Part shown: positions 35,400 to 47,365 of the stretch, piece after piece
Layout of the letters: the number at the start of each line of letters is the position of its first letter
Numbering within the stretch: the first letter of the stretch is position 1
Made by a program: the position numbers and the translations under genes
NCBI GenBank assembly: GCA_963920665.1
Contig: OY987265.1
Coordinates: forward strand, 22,945,001-23,009,000
Source: Straminergon stramineum
Taxonomy: Eukaryota > Streptophyta > Bryopsida > Hypnales > Calliergonaceae
Length of the DNA stretch: 64,000 bases
Reading direction: 5' to 3'
The notes under the pieces: generated by a model
What the model was told of the DNA's origin: nothing
What the model saw: the letters and a program-made list of their open reading frames with translations, nothing else
Databases searched by the model: none

Positions 35400-37515
35400 A
35401 GGCAAACGGAATTAGAATCCGCTTAGCATAAACATTACATTAAGGCTGAGAAGATGATCTAGGTGTTCCGTAACCAGATCTAGGACGGATCTGGAATCCG
35501 GAAACCCAGATAGCAACAACCTATGTCCTAGAGTTCCGATCTAGAAATCTAGGGAATCGTTGCAAGAAACAATCTGCTCACAGTAACAGTTGGTAGGTTG
35601 ATAGGTACTTAAACTCCTCCACCTCCATTTCTCCTCCCTCTTTCTTCTACACATGTTGCGCTTATATAGTTAAGTGAAAGAGTAGTGAGTTAGCGATCGT
35701 TTTAAGAATAGGAAGTTGAGGATGGTGTTTTCCCCACCAGATCTAAATTTAATTCCGGTTCTTGATGGCCAAGGGAGGTAGTTGTAAACCTTTAGTCACT
35801 GCACAGATGGTCTGTCCTACCATTCCTGAAAGGCATAGTGACCGGACACAATCAGAAGATGACCTAAGTAGCATTGGGTGCATCGGGTTATTACTTAGGC
35901 CATAGACCCTGAAAAATGAGAGGATGATTCAAAAGCTCATTGTAGGAGCTCCGAATCAGTACGAATTGACAGTGAGGGGTCAGCCCAGAACCTACATAGA
36001 TGAGGTTTGGGTGAGTGTCTACGGATTCCCAAAGAAAAGATCTGGATTAGCCTCCCGAGTAGATAAGTTCATGGTCGGAAAGTTTAAGAATCCGGCCCGA
36101 ATCCATTTGGAAAGCTTTGAGCACATGCAACAGCCTCAACCCAAGAAGGACAAGATGCCTATTTTGTTGGATGAGACATCCCCAGGAGAGGAGGAGGAAG
36201 TAAGGGAGATCAATCGGATTGAGAAGTTCAACGAAGAGGAGTACCAAACTGGGTTGGAAATGGATTCTAAAAAAGGGGAAATCGAAGAGGAAGATTCACC
36301 TCCAAGGATCCGAAAGATCCAGACCTGAGCTGCAGTGAAGACAACTCCAATGAAGTCAACACCGGCAAAGGCACCTGTCCAAGCACCAGCAAGTCAAGGT
36401 GAGAGCAGTCAGAAGAAGGCGAGAAAAGTGAAGTAGTTAAGGTTCAATTAATTAGGATTTGAATTTTGGATCTGAACCAGGTTTCCAGATGAAGGCCTGG
36501 GTTCGAGATTTTTAGGATTTGACTTTCCGGATTTCTTTGGAGGTTTGTGATTGGTCACCCGGATTCTCAAATGGCTTTTTGCCTTTGGGTTTTTGAGTTT
36601 TAAAAGGGAGGGCAAGTCTTTTGCTCTCTCATTCCATCCTAGCCCTTATAGTTGGTATTTTGTTATCTTTTCTTTAATTTGAGCCACCAAGTGGACATTC
36701 AAGAATTGATTTGTCGTATATCCAATTTTTTTGTGTTTGCTTGTGAGAGCATTGAAGTGTAAGAGGGAGAGAGAAAAGGAGGAATCCGGATTTGAGGTGA
36801 CTGGATTTGATTGGGAGGGAACGTTTGTGACGTAGTTTAGGCTTTTGAATATGGTCTTGTGCGTGGTGTCTTTAAAATACTAGAATGGAAATCTGGCAAG
36901 GAGTGGTATGGGTACAAGTCCAGAATATCAGAGAGGATTCCATGCGGAGATAAGCAACCACTAGTGGAAAAATCCTCATCCCACTCTCCGGAAGGTCTGC
37001 CAAGCTCTAGAATCAATCTAGTGAATGACTAACAATCCCCCATTAGTTCCAGTTGTTGTTGATGTATTGTTGTAGTGGAAAAGGTTGGATATGGCCCTGA
37101 GTGACCTACCTTCTGGATTGGCCATTCGGGAAGTTGTGAGGGTACTTCCTTGTCCGATCTATTATGATATACTATCAGATGTGTTTTGTGTAGATAGAAA
37201 AGAAAGAGAAGAGAGTATGAGGAATACGAGTCGTGAGTCCCTACCCCTCTAACAAGATCAAAGGCAAATCCTTTGAGGGTAAAATAGAGGAATAAAAAAC
37301 TAGTGTGTGAGAAGAGATGGAACCGGATTCCGGAAAGAGTCGATCCGGATTGGATTCCGGAAAGGTAGAGATCCGGAAGAGAGAAATTAAGTAGATGGAG
37401 TGCTTAAGTTGATAATACGAATAATCTCAGCTTGCAACAACAGTCTAGAATCCCCTATGACAATATTTCGAGTCATTTTATGACATTTTGGTGTTGTAAA
37501 GATACTTATGCTTCA
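35400..37515 (+). mobile_element. Gag-encoding retroelement-like copy A (internally deleted)
   Basis: Matches 38318-41715 in inverse orientation over both ends: near the start, GGAATTAGAATCC-GCTTAGC and AAGGCTGAGA; at the end, GCTTGCAACAACAGTCTAGA. It carries the decayed frame at 35803-36435. It is about 1.3 kb shorter than its partner, mainly because the coiled-coil-encoding middle is missing. No reverse transcriptase, integrase or clear LTR pair is visible, so the class is uncertain (non-autonomous LTR-type is my best guess). Confidence 0.6.
35803..36435 (+). pseudogene. Gag-like protein, broken by stops
   Basis: Reading from ATG at 35803, the frame gives MVCPTIPERHSDRTQ, an in-frame TAG, then a 134-codon open stretch including NQYELTVRGQPRTYIDEVW and GLASRVDKFMVGKFK, a TGA at 36326-36328, and a lysine/proline-rich tail ending at a TAG near 36433. 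The partner copy on the other strand encodes NQYELIVKGRPRTWTDEVW at the same place. Conservation of protein over DNA shows it was once a real element protein. The family is not identified. Confidence 0.6.
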
Positions 37516-38317
37516 ACACGCGTACGACACTTCTAAAACAACACACCCTTTTTTTCATTGAGACAAATGACATATAGATCTAGGTTCTAAAATATCACAA
37601 GATTTTCTATTTTGAAGCATAAGAATTACCAAAGCATCCATAATTCCATATGTATTAGCTCAAATATTCAAAAAGTTTATTAAAACATCGAAAGAACTTA
37701 GTTTTAAAGCATCTCTTAACTATGTAAAAGAAGTAGCTTGCTAAATCATTAGTTGCTTTGATAAGATGTGGCTTTCACCTTTGCCCATCCCAACAACAAA
37801 AACAAACTAATGTCATGTAAGTGAATTGCAATAGGTTACTATAGACCACATTGTGTATTATAGCTTTCACAAGGGACAAATTCAAATGAACAAAAATAAA
37901 TTCCACAAAGTAAAGAAATCCAAGTCCATTGTGATGAAGTCATGATACATCAAGATATCTACAAAGAAAGCCACAACGAAAGTCTCAAAATAAAATACTA
38001 AAATTTCAAGCAAGTTTTGTGTTTTCACAAATCAATAAAGGAATGAACAAGGAGTACTTGCATTTGGTTACAAGCTAGCCAATTTTTTTTGGGGGGGGGA
38101 TTTTGATTGAGATGTTGCAAAGTTTGGGATGAGATTTCCAATGAAAGAAGTTACTTTTCAAAAATAGACTGGGTGACTAAAAAAATCAAGCAAAGAATTG
38201 GTCCTTGTAGGATTATGAAGGAAAATTATTATTTGAAAGAAAAAATTGGCAATAGCCAACCGGTTTATAACTTGGTATGGCAAATATTTTTTTAATGGGG
38301 GATGTCGTACGTGTAGA
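37516..38317. other. Spacer between inverted element copies
   Basis: About 800 bp of AT-rich unique-looking sequence. No gene or element recognised. It forms the loop of the large tail-to-tail inverted repeat. Confidence 0.4.
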
Positions 38318-41300
38318 TGGTAGTAAATACCATTTACAACACCAAAACATGTAAACTAACTCGAAATATCATCCTAGGGGATTCTAGACTGTTGTTGCAA
38401 GCCGAGATTATCTGTTCTATCAACTTAAGCTCTCTCTCTTCACCTCTCTTCTCTTCTCCGGATCACTACCTTTCCGGAATCCAATCCAAGATCCGGATCC
38501 GTCTTTTCACACACAAACACTAGTTTTTGGTACCTCTGTTTTACCCTTAGAGGGTCCGCCTTTGATCTTGTAGAGGGGTAGGGACTCACCACTCGTATTC
38601 CTCACTCTCTTCTCTCTCAAAACTACACAACACACTTAGACCAATTGTTGCATTAGATTAGACCGAAAACACTCTCACAACTTTCCGAATGGCCAATCCG
38701 GAAGGTAGGTCACACAAAGCCGCTTCTAAACTTTTCCACTACAATGACAAATCAACAGAAACCACAAGTGATACGAGGATTGTTAGTCGTCTGCTAGACT
38801 GATCCTAGGGTTTGGCTGACCTTCCAATAAGTGGCATGGGGATTTCTTCTACTGGCGATTGCTTATCTCCGCACGGAACCCTCCCTGGTGTTCTGGACTC
38901 GCACCCACGCCACTCCTAATTGGATTCCCATTCCAATGTTTTAAAGGCACATGCTCAAAACCAAAATCACGAGTCTAGACTACATCGCAAACGTTCCACA
39001 CAACTCACATCCAAGTCCCTTTAGATCTGGATTCCTCCTTTCTTCCTCCTCTCATACTTAAACACACTCACAAGACAACATCGGAAAGCTAGATATACGA
39101 CAGATCAATTCCTGAGGGTCCGCTTGGTGGCTTAGATTAAAGAAAGGATGACAAAATACAAACTATAATGCTAGGATGGAATGAGAGGGCAACAAACCTG
39201 CCCCTCACTTTAAAAACTCAAAACAACCAAAGCCAAAAGTCCAAAAAGCCACCCGGAAATCCAGGTGACCACTCACAGACTTCCCAAAAAACTCAGAAAA
39301 GTCAGATCCTACAAATCCGGAACCCGGGCCCACACTTGGATATCCGGATCCGATTCAAAATTCAAATTCCAACTAACTAAAATCCTAACTATTTCGCCTT
39401 CCACGCCTTCTTATGACTGCTCCTGCCTTGACTTGTTGGTGCCCGGGTGGTTGACCTTGGAGTCACTTTCGGGGCTGCCTTCACCAGAGTCATCCTCAAC
39501 ACTGCTCGGGTCTGGATCTTCCGGATTTCCGGAGGAGAGTATTTCCCTTCCATGCCCTCCTCCTCTTCATCTTTAGATCTAGTCCGGTACTCCTTTTCCT
39601 CAGATTTCTCAATCTAAGTGATCTCCCTCTCGTCTTCTTCTCCTGGAGATGTCTCATCCAAAATAATGGTGTCCCTTTCCTTTCTTGGTTGTTGCTGCAG
39701 CATGTGCTTGAAACCTTCCGGATGGGTGTGGGCCGGATTCAATAGTCCTCCGATCCGGTCCGCCAATTCACTGCGGGTTTGTGTGCGAGGTGTCTGAAGT
39801 GGCTCCTTCTCCAGAAGATGGAATATTGGAACAGGTGGAGAGACCGTAATCTCTGGCGGTGTTAACTCCTATGTTGCTTCCAGCTACTTAGTTGGCTCTT
39901 GAGCTGTCTTCACACTTCCCCGGATGGTCTTCTCGAGTTGCGTCGAGAAGGGTTTTGTAGAATGTCGGAGAGTCTCCCAAAGGGCTTCCAGTCTAGATGG
40001 CAATGGCATTGATGATGTCAACTTCACTGGAGTCTCCGTGTCAAAGTGGATTTCCAGAAAGTTGGAGAAATCTATGACAAGTTACGAATCAATCCGTCCT
40101 AGCAATTGCCGCATCTCCTTCAAAGTAGACTCCATTCTCAAAGAGAAGTCTACCAGGATCCGGATCACCTTGGATCCGGTAAGATGTCCTTCTTCTGCAA
40201 GTCGGTTTTGCACGAGAGCGGCCTTCATGATCAAGTTTGCCGTCATGTCCACCAACCCGGATAGGTTCTTAACCAGCTACAGGGCTTCCTTCTCCTTTTG
40301 CTTTGCTGCAGCCAACTCCCCTTGAGCCCAGCTCAGTGTGGCTTGAAGGTCCGTCTTCTCCTTCTCCAGGCCTTCAATCTGCTTCTCCTTCCTCTCTAGT
40401 GCTTCCGGATTCGGAAGTTTCTTCAAAGCGTCGAATATGTCTTCCGGCTCCATCCTCAACTCCTTACTAATCTTCCTGTGCAGATCCACCAGGTTCTCGT
40501 GGTACTCTTGAGCTTATAGTACCTAGTTGAACTCGGTTTTGAAGAATCCGGATATGCCTCTTTCTTCTTCCGCCGGAATCTTCTCTTGAGTCAAAAGCTT
40601 CCCCCGTGAAGCCGGATCGGTGGATTTCCTCCGCCTTCAATTTAGGAACTACTCCTCCTCTTCCGAATCCTCTTCCTCCTCAATTGGTGGCTACTCTACC
40701 TCTACTTCCTCTGTGAGGCCATACTGCAGGATGGTGGGTTCGATATTATACTCTACCATTTCCGCGTCACTCAAAAGTTTTGCATGATGGTAGAGGTGGA
40801 ATAGGTAAGGACCAATGGGGCTGGTCTTAGCCTTCCCAACGTTGGCGGCAAGCTTGGAGACTACTGCTCCAATCACTTTGCCCCAGTTGACCGGTCTACC
40901 CTCCATAGCACCAAAGATGGTGTTAGCTACCGTAACCATAACCTAGGTAGGCTTTTCCAGATATAAGATGGGGATTAGGAACTCTAGGACCTGCTTCTGC
41001 CTTGCATCTAGACAGTCACTGATAGCATATCCTTCCTTAGAATGGGCTGCATTCTTAAACTTTCCTACTGCAAACTTATCCGTCCGGGAGGCTAATCCAG
41101 ATCCCTTTTGGGGGAATCCGTAAACCTTGGCCCAGACCTCGTCAGTCCATGTTCTGGGTCGCCCTTTCACTATTAACTCGTACTGATTCAAGGCACCTAC
41201 AATAAGCTCCTAAATCATTCTATCATTCTTTACAGTCCATGGCCTCAAGAATAGGCCGACACACCCTATCTCACTCAGATCATCCTCCAGCTGTGACTGC

Positions 41301-41715
41301 TCTTTCAGCCTTTCCGAAATGGTTGGACAAACCATCCGCCCCGTCACCAACGATTTTCAAATATCCCCCTCCGCCATTGCAAACTAAAGACTTAGACCAA
41401 GATCTGGACAGTCAGTAGCTCTTGAAACGATCACTAACTCACCACTCTTTCTCTCAACTATACGTGCACAAAACAATTGTGGAAGAAAGAAGAAGAACAA
41501 ATGAGAGTGGCGGGGTTAAGTACCCGTTATCTTACCGACCATTCCTAAAGCGGACTGTTTACCCGTAACAGATCCCTATTTTCCTAGACGGGAACTCTAG
41601 ACCATAGGCTATCGCTATCTGGATTTTGGGAATCCAGTTCCGTCTTGGATCCTGCTATAGAATACTTGGAGCATCCTCTCAGCCTTAGGGAGATGTTTAG
41701 GCTAAGAGGATTCTA
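38318..41715 (-). mobile_element. Gag-encoding retroelement-like copy B (longer)
   Basis: Reverse-strand partner of 35400-37515, about 3.4 kb. It retains a leader of about 320 bp, a decayed gag-like frame, and a GA-rich 3' region dense in TCCGGA/ATCCGG. No reverse transcriptase seen. Confidence 0.6.
39900..41335 (-). pseudogene. Gag-like protein with coiled coil, broken by stops
   Basis: From ATG near 41335 the frame gives MVCPTISERLKEQSQLEDD, reaches a TAG (where copy A reads Q), then NQYELIVKGRPRTWTDEVW and GLASRTDKFAVGKFK. Further on are NWGKVIGAVVSKLAANVGKA and a charged coiled coil (about 40489-40277) with heptad-like KEKQIEGLEKEKTDLQATL. Several stops and frame changes interrupt it. 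The order of globular part then coiled coil is typical of plant gag-like proteins. No enzyme domain seen. Confidence 0.55.
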
Positions 41716-42096
41716 ATCCTATTTTATTATTAGAATTTTGGAAATTTTTTGTATAACTAAAAATTGTTTACTATTAACTTGGGATATTCTGGGATTACGG
41801 CTCGCAACACAACTACAAGCAGTTTGGTGCCTGGGGATATTATACTACTATTCTATGAAGACTTTGTGAGGATAAGGACCATTTCCAATGCTGGGGATCT
41901 GTACTATTTGAAATGTTGGGCCAAATTTCAAGGATTCTATATGATGGTCTACAAAAAACTTAATGATGGTACAATCCACCCTCATTATTTGTTAACACTT
42001 GGGAGCAAGGAAACTTGTAACACTTAGGTGGTGGTAACACTTGAACACTTATGGGGGGTAGCATAGACAATTTGTAACACTTATATGTGTAGCACT

Positions 42097-42283
42097 TAAG
42101 GTAAGAGCACCCAATGGTGTCCCTTTCTAGGCCAAGACTTCATTCTAGAACACAAATGTAGTTGGATTGTAGACATCTTATCATTTTAGGTCAAAAAAAT
42201 AAGCTCTCTACTGTCTACTTACATTTACAACCTGAAATGATTATACTCTGTAGAGTATAACACCATTGGGTGCTCTTACCTTA
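42097..42283. mobile_element. 187-bp MITE with perfect 24-bp inverted ends
   Basis: The left arm 42097-42120 starts TAAGGTAAGAGCACCCAATG; 42260-42283 is its exact reverse complement. TTA/TAA flanks suggest a PIF/Harbinger-type element. Perfect arms imply recent insertion. Confidence 0.85.
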
Positions 42284-42739
42284 TGTGACTTTGGAATTAA
42301 CAACAATAACAATTACAAAAGTAAAGGATGAAAATACATAAAATATGAATGTCATCATACATGAAAGTGTAATGGAAGAACAAATCTAAAGTAATTTGAT
42401 GAGATTTTTGTACACACCTCTAATGATATTGAAGGATCTCTTTCTTTTGCACCAAGTAAATTCAAAGCCTTCACCATTGAAGACCTAAACTTCTTGCTTC
42501 TTTAAATCATCAAATCATGATCCTATCACAACATCATACCATTGCTAAATCCTTAAATGGCACATAACTAGAATATAAAGAGATTGATGCAAGAGAGCTT
42601 GAAGTTTAATTCCCAAAGATGTTGATGGAATTTATGGCCAATATTGTTTGCATGATATTGAATGTGCAATGCATAATGTTTGAAAATACTATGAGATATA
42701 TAGAAAGCTTCCAATTTTAGATAGATAGATATATAGAAA

Positions 42740-43377
42740 GCTTTGAATGATTCCATTTCAATCAATGGGTCAAAAGTTATGAGATGTTTTAGTTTGTAGG
42801 CAAGTATAGATTCTCTACTCTAAAATAAACTTTGAAGTCCTTTATTTAACTCAATTTTCAATATTTTCTGAAAAAAATAAAAACATTAGATGTGGAATCT
42901 TTATTAAAACATTACAACCATTGGGATTGGGATTTTTCAATTCCATTACTAAATTGTTAACAATTTAGTATTTTGAATCATTCTCTACATCTTTCTACTT
43001 ACTATTGTTTTCCTATATGTTGCACAATTCCAAATGATCTGAAATTTTTTAAGCATGTAGCCAACTTGTATTGAAGAATGAATCTAAAGAAGCACCATCA
43101 TTTTTTCATACAAATGTGACCTTGTGAAGTGCAAGTGCCCGTTTTTTCACTGGGCCCAAAAAGGATTTTTGTCACTTCAAATGCTAATATCTTGCAATCT
43201 ACACAATGGAATTTTCTGAATTTTTTTTCCACATCTTTTCAATCTAGTGTACTACAAGATCCTATGGTTTCATGTGTCCAAAAATGATATTTTTCAAAAA
43301 AATTGGTACTTGTATTAGAAATGGCAGTTTTCGAGGGATTTTGGTGATAACGTAGCGAAGGAACTTTAGGGGTTAAC
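42740..43377. mobile_element. Truncated TTAA-type element
   Basis: Internal blocks match 20230-20803 (and, more loosely, 47366-48295 and 52732-53661, including CCATTGGGATT and ATATCTTGCAATCTA). The right end AGGAACTTTAGGGG followed by TTAA is a good family terminus. The left terminus is missing. Confidence 0.65.
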
Positions 43378-43431
43378 ACATATGCATTTTTAACACTTAT
43401 CAGGGTAACAATTATTGAGGGTGGACTATAA

Positions 43432-43580
43432 GTTGAGCAAAAGGTTTGTCAAAGTCTTCCTAGTTCCCCATGGTTGAGTCATCCAAATGGTGTTGGGGAC
43501 CATGTAGTGTTGGGGATTTAGCTCCAAAAGAAATCCCTATGGGAAAACGCACAAACTTAATCCCAGAAAGACAGGCCTGT
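43432..43580 (+). repeat. Direct repeat of about 150 bp, copy 1
   Basis: Starts AAGTTGAGCAAAAGGTTTGT and shares AGTTCCCCATGGT, TATGGTGTTGGGGAC-like and GGGAAAA blocks with 44138-44276, about 700 bp downstream in the same orientation. Confidence 0.7.
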
Positions 43581-44137
43581 AACTATTGATTTCAAGCCTC
43601 CCTATCCATCACTTTGTTTTCTATCATTTTGCAACTAGTAATGAATGAAAAATTTTATATTTATTTTTCAGAGATGAAATCATATGCCCACTACAAGTCC
43701 TAGAAATTTCAAATTTTTTTGGAAAAAATTCAAATTTCCATGAATATTTTAAGAAAAAAATTAAAAAAATTCTTAGCAAATACAAAATATACTTGAAGAA
43801 TCTGAAATCTTCACCATAGTTGTATATTATAGTGTAGAACATCATGGTATAAACCAAAGTTACCATGTCACTCTAAATTAGAAAAATTGACAAACCATGG
43901 TTATAGGCCTCATGTTCAAATTGCTATAAAATATAGAAATTTATATATTTTTCAAAATTTCCAATTGGTGAAGAATTTGTGCTTGATAAGATTCATTTCA
44001 TTAGTTGAACTCAAATTTAAAAAATAACATTTTTATGGATGAAATTCACATCAAGAGAAAATAGCAAGAAATGGATTTCAGGATTCCACACAATGGTATG
44101 CACGTCTCTACAATACAGAAACTCACTGACAGTAAGT

Positions 44138-44276
44138 TAAGTTGAGCAAAAGGTTCGTCAAAGTCTTCCCAGTTCCCCATGGTGGAAGTCACCCATATGG
44201 TGTTGGGGACTGAGCTCCAAAAAAAAAATCCCTGTGGGAAAATGTACAAACTTGACCCTGGAAAGCTGGACGATGC
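44138..44276 (+). repeat. Direct repeat of about 150 bp, copy 2
   Basis: Partner of 43432-43580 with one 12-bp gap and scattered changes. The size and spacing would fit a TRIM-like element or two insertions of one sequence. I see no primer-binding site or polypurine tract, so I leave the class open. Confidence 0.65.
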
Positions 44277-44990
44277 GGACCAGGTTGGTTCATCACAGAC
44301 ACTTACCATAAGCTATTCTTCTAGAGCTGAATTCATAAACGGAACTTTCTAACTTTTTTGAACTTGAAGGATTGTGGCAGTTGATGAAACCAAATTTGTT
44401 CAAGAACACTCCCATTCGTCCCCTCGTGGAATGGCTTGCCATTTGCGGTTATAGGACTTGTATGTTGAGTATGCATTGCACATGCTCTTAGAGCATCTGC
44501 ATACAAGCCCTGTAACTGCAAACAGCGAGCCATTCTAGGAGGCCCGCACAGTGTTGGGTTTTTCCTCGGAAAAATTGACCCAATGCAAAGCCGGCAATCC
44601 AAACGTCTAATGGACTTTTTCATATTATAAAAAGCAAGAAAGAAAAGAATCTACAGTGAAAGGAGACTTTTCATGGAAACAAGGGAAGGTAGAATTGATT
44701 AGCACACATACCAATGCTTGAAAAGCGTTGACAATAATGACTATTCCTACAAGGGACAACTCATGGGCCCTTCACATTTTGCAAATTTGTTGATCCCAAG
44801 TGATTCCATACAGAGGCCGTGGAAGTAGAGGACCCCTTAACGGTTGCATTGGAGACGGGTTTTAATTAGAAATGACAAAGCACCCTCTACAGTGTCAATA
44901 CTAGGTTTGTTCCCGAGTGCATTGCAGATGCTATAAGTTACTTGGGGAAGACGCATTGAATCCACGATTGCTGGAACCTAGGATCTAAGA
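44277..44990. other. Intergenic sequence, no gene
   Basis: A 96-codon minus-strand frame (44333-44623) shows no domain. The ATGCTCTTAGAGCAT palindrome near 44482 resembles the AGAGCATCT ends of common plant MITEs, but no partner end was found. Confidence 0.3.
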
Positions 44991-45402
44991 TAAACCAACC
45001 TATTATCACCCTAATTTGCAATATGAGAATATTAGGACCAACTCCAAGAAGGATACATATTTTTCAAAGGTGTGCGCATGTTTCATAAATCAAACCCAAG
45101 TGGAATTATAATTTTCTAATTAAAATTGTAATTTCTATGAATTTCTAAAGTGGTCTACCCTAAAATTACGAAACCGCCACTAGACTAGAGTCATAAATGT
45201 TCTATCCTAAGCCTATAACCGCCATTCCATATACCTATTGGCACTTGAGTATCCACCAATCAAGAATTGACACGTAACCCAAGTTGGAATCAATACACTA
45301 AAATTGTCAAAAAAAATAAATGGATTTGGGTGAGTTTTATGGTGGAGATGGGGCCAAAAATAGGATGGTGGTTATAGAAAGTTGGTAGAAATGGACTGGT
45401 CA
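44991..45402. mobile_element. About 400-bp inverted-repeat element (MITE), copy 2
   Basis: Inverse-orientation copy of 458-859, aligned along its whole length. The left end is AAACCAACCTATTATCACC and the right end, reverse-complemented, GACCAGTCCATTTCTACC. Confidence 0.75.
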
Positions 45403-45682
45403 ACCTTATATCAAGTGCTCTCTCAACTTTCACAAATTAGGGGTAGTCACGGCTTCTTCATTGGACTCACATTCTTCACAGAAGTAGGATGCGGCGACTT
45501 AGGCTTCACTTGCTGCAAGCTCTCACTGGTAGAATATACTTTTGCTGTGAAGTTTTCTCAACGTTCATTATTCTACTCTAGAGCAAATGAATGGGCGTGT
45601 GGAAGAGTTCGTGAGCTAAGTATATTCTGTGATCCACATCACCTGTCCCCTACGACCTAACACTTATGATACTTGTGTATTT

Positions 45683-45964
45683 TTAGTTGGAGGTGAACTT
45701 GTTCTTCGTAGAAGTCCTCCACGTGACACAAAAGCGGGGTAGCGCCGACTGGTCGAGGGCTTGGTGGATGTGGCGAAAATTCCTCCAGACCCGATGTGCT
45801 TATTTACAAGAGTAAAGGGCATGTTCAATAGTCTCGTTGATGTTGAGGTGGCAACTCCGGCAGGTTGGTGAGAAGCCCATCTCGGAACTCCAGCTGGCAG
45901 TGGGGAGGCCACCTGAGTTGGTCAGCCAAAGGAAAAATTGAAGCTTGGCAGGGCACTTGTTGTC
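45683..45964 (-). pseudogene. LINE reverse-transcriptase C-terminal zinc-finger remnant
   Basis: Minus-strand translation of 94 codons gives KLQFFLWLTNSGGLPTASW, then CRSCHLNINETIEHALYSC, one TAA, and AHRVWRNF. This is the zf-RVT pattern at the end of plant L1-type LINE ORF2 proteins: C-x2-C, then H-x4-C, then a conserved VW. The stop falls where the family has a proline-containing link, so the copy is dead. I found no intact reverse-transcriptase core upstream. Confidence 0.7.
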
Positions 45965-47365
45965 CTAACTTGTTGCTTGTTTTAATAAGACCCATCCATG
46001 ACAAGAAGGGACTAAGTTACCTTCTATAGTAACTACACCTAAAAGTGCATGAATAAGCTTTGTAGCATGATCCATATGCTCTAGAAAATGAAGAACAAAT
46101 TTTACACATTAGTAAAGGACTATGAATCAAAATGAAAGTGGTTCCATTATTTTTGGACATATTGTGAATTAGTTACAAATTTTCAGAGATGCAAGGTGTA
46201 GGATGCTAAAAGTGTCATGTAGGTGATGCCAAAATGCATTTGATGCACATCAAGAAATCACACTAGTAGTATTGAAACATGATATAAAGAGTCTGACCTT
46301 TGTTGCCGTTGTTGTCTTCCACCAGATCACTTGTGGTTGGTGGTCTTGTATTTTGCCTTTTGCAAGGAAATTCTATTTCATTTGGTTCAAAAAAAACATG
46401 ACATGAAAAGAAGTTAAAATGCTAGAAATTTTATTGAGAATAGACCACTTGTGAAGTTGCCACCTCCACAGTGCTATAAATAGAATTGCACACTTTTCAA
46501 AATGACCTTTAACTACACCTTACAATTGTCCTATAAGTGGTGTTTGGTTGCTTGCTTGGCTTCATTTAACTCTTTGATTTCTAGGGCTATCAAAAGCTTT
46601 GGAACTTCAAACTGCCTATCTACATGGGTCCCATATATAAGGTAAACTAGCCTATTACAAGCAAATTGACTGGTTTGCCATGTTGACACTTCTAAAAATC
46701 AACATTTTTTTTCCATATAAAGACGAACATGAGAAATGGAGTGAGCATTTGAATATTTTTTTTTATAGAGTATGAATTTCTTAAGAATATTTGAAGTATA
46801 TAGCCCAAAGGTTCAAAACAGTTTGTAGACTACCCCAAAACCATCAAAAAGAGTGCCTATAATGGTCGTTAGATCACCCAAAGCAATCACAATATTTCCT
46901 AATATGGTTGCAACATTTTCTAATATGGACATGACATGATGGAATAAAAAAAAGGTTAGTTCTTATAGTGACTTTGCACTACAAAGGTGGAAGTTCCTAA
47001 ATTAGTCTCTAATAACTCCATCACCATTATACAAAGCATTGATTTTGACCACGAACACACCTAATGAAGTCTTAACCTCATTAATTAGAAAAAATCTCCC
47101 ATGAATTGATAGAAAATTGTAATGGGTTGTTTTGTAGATGTCTACATTAGAGAGTTGGGTTGTCATGGGTTGACCTTATTGTGTTTGACCTAACATTCAA
47201 AACTTAGTAATGCACTTTGAATCTTGTGAGTCTTAGAGTGCGTAGATCTACATTACATAAGTTATGATATGCAATTGATGTCAAAGCGTGCACAATCTTG
47301 ATTATGCCAATTGTATTTTGATCGATTTTGAATGCCAATCATGTGAAAATTTTATCTCAAACAAC
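45965..47365. other. AT-rich intergenic sequence, no gene
   Basis: No open frame, RNA gene or element ends recognised. Confidence 0.3.

Noticed and set aside
44333..44623. 96-codon minus-strand frame, first thought a gene fragment
   Set aside because: No motif or splice structure; it contains a MITE-like AGAGCAT palindrome instead.
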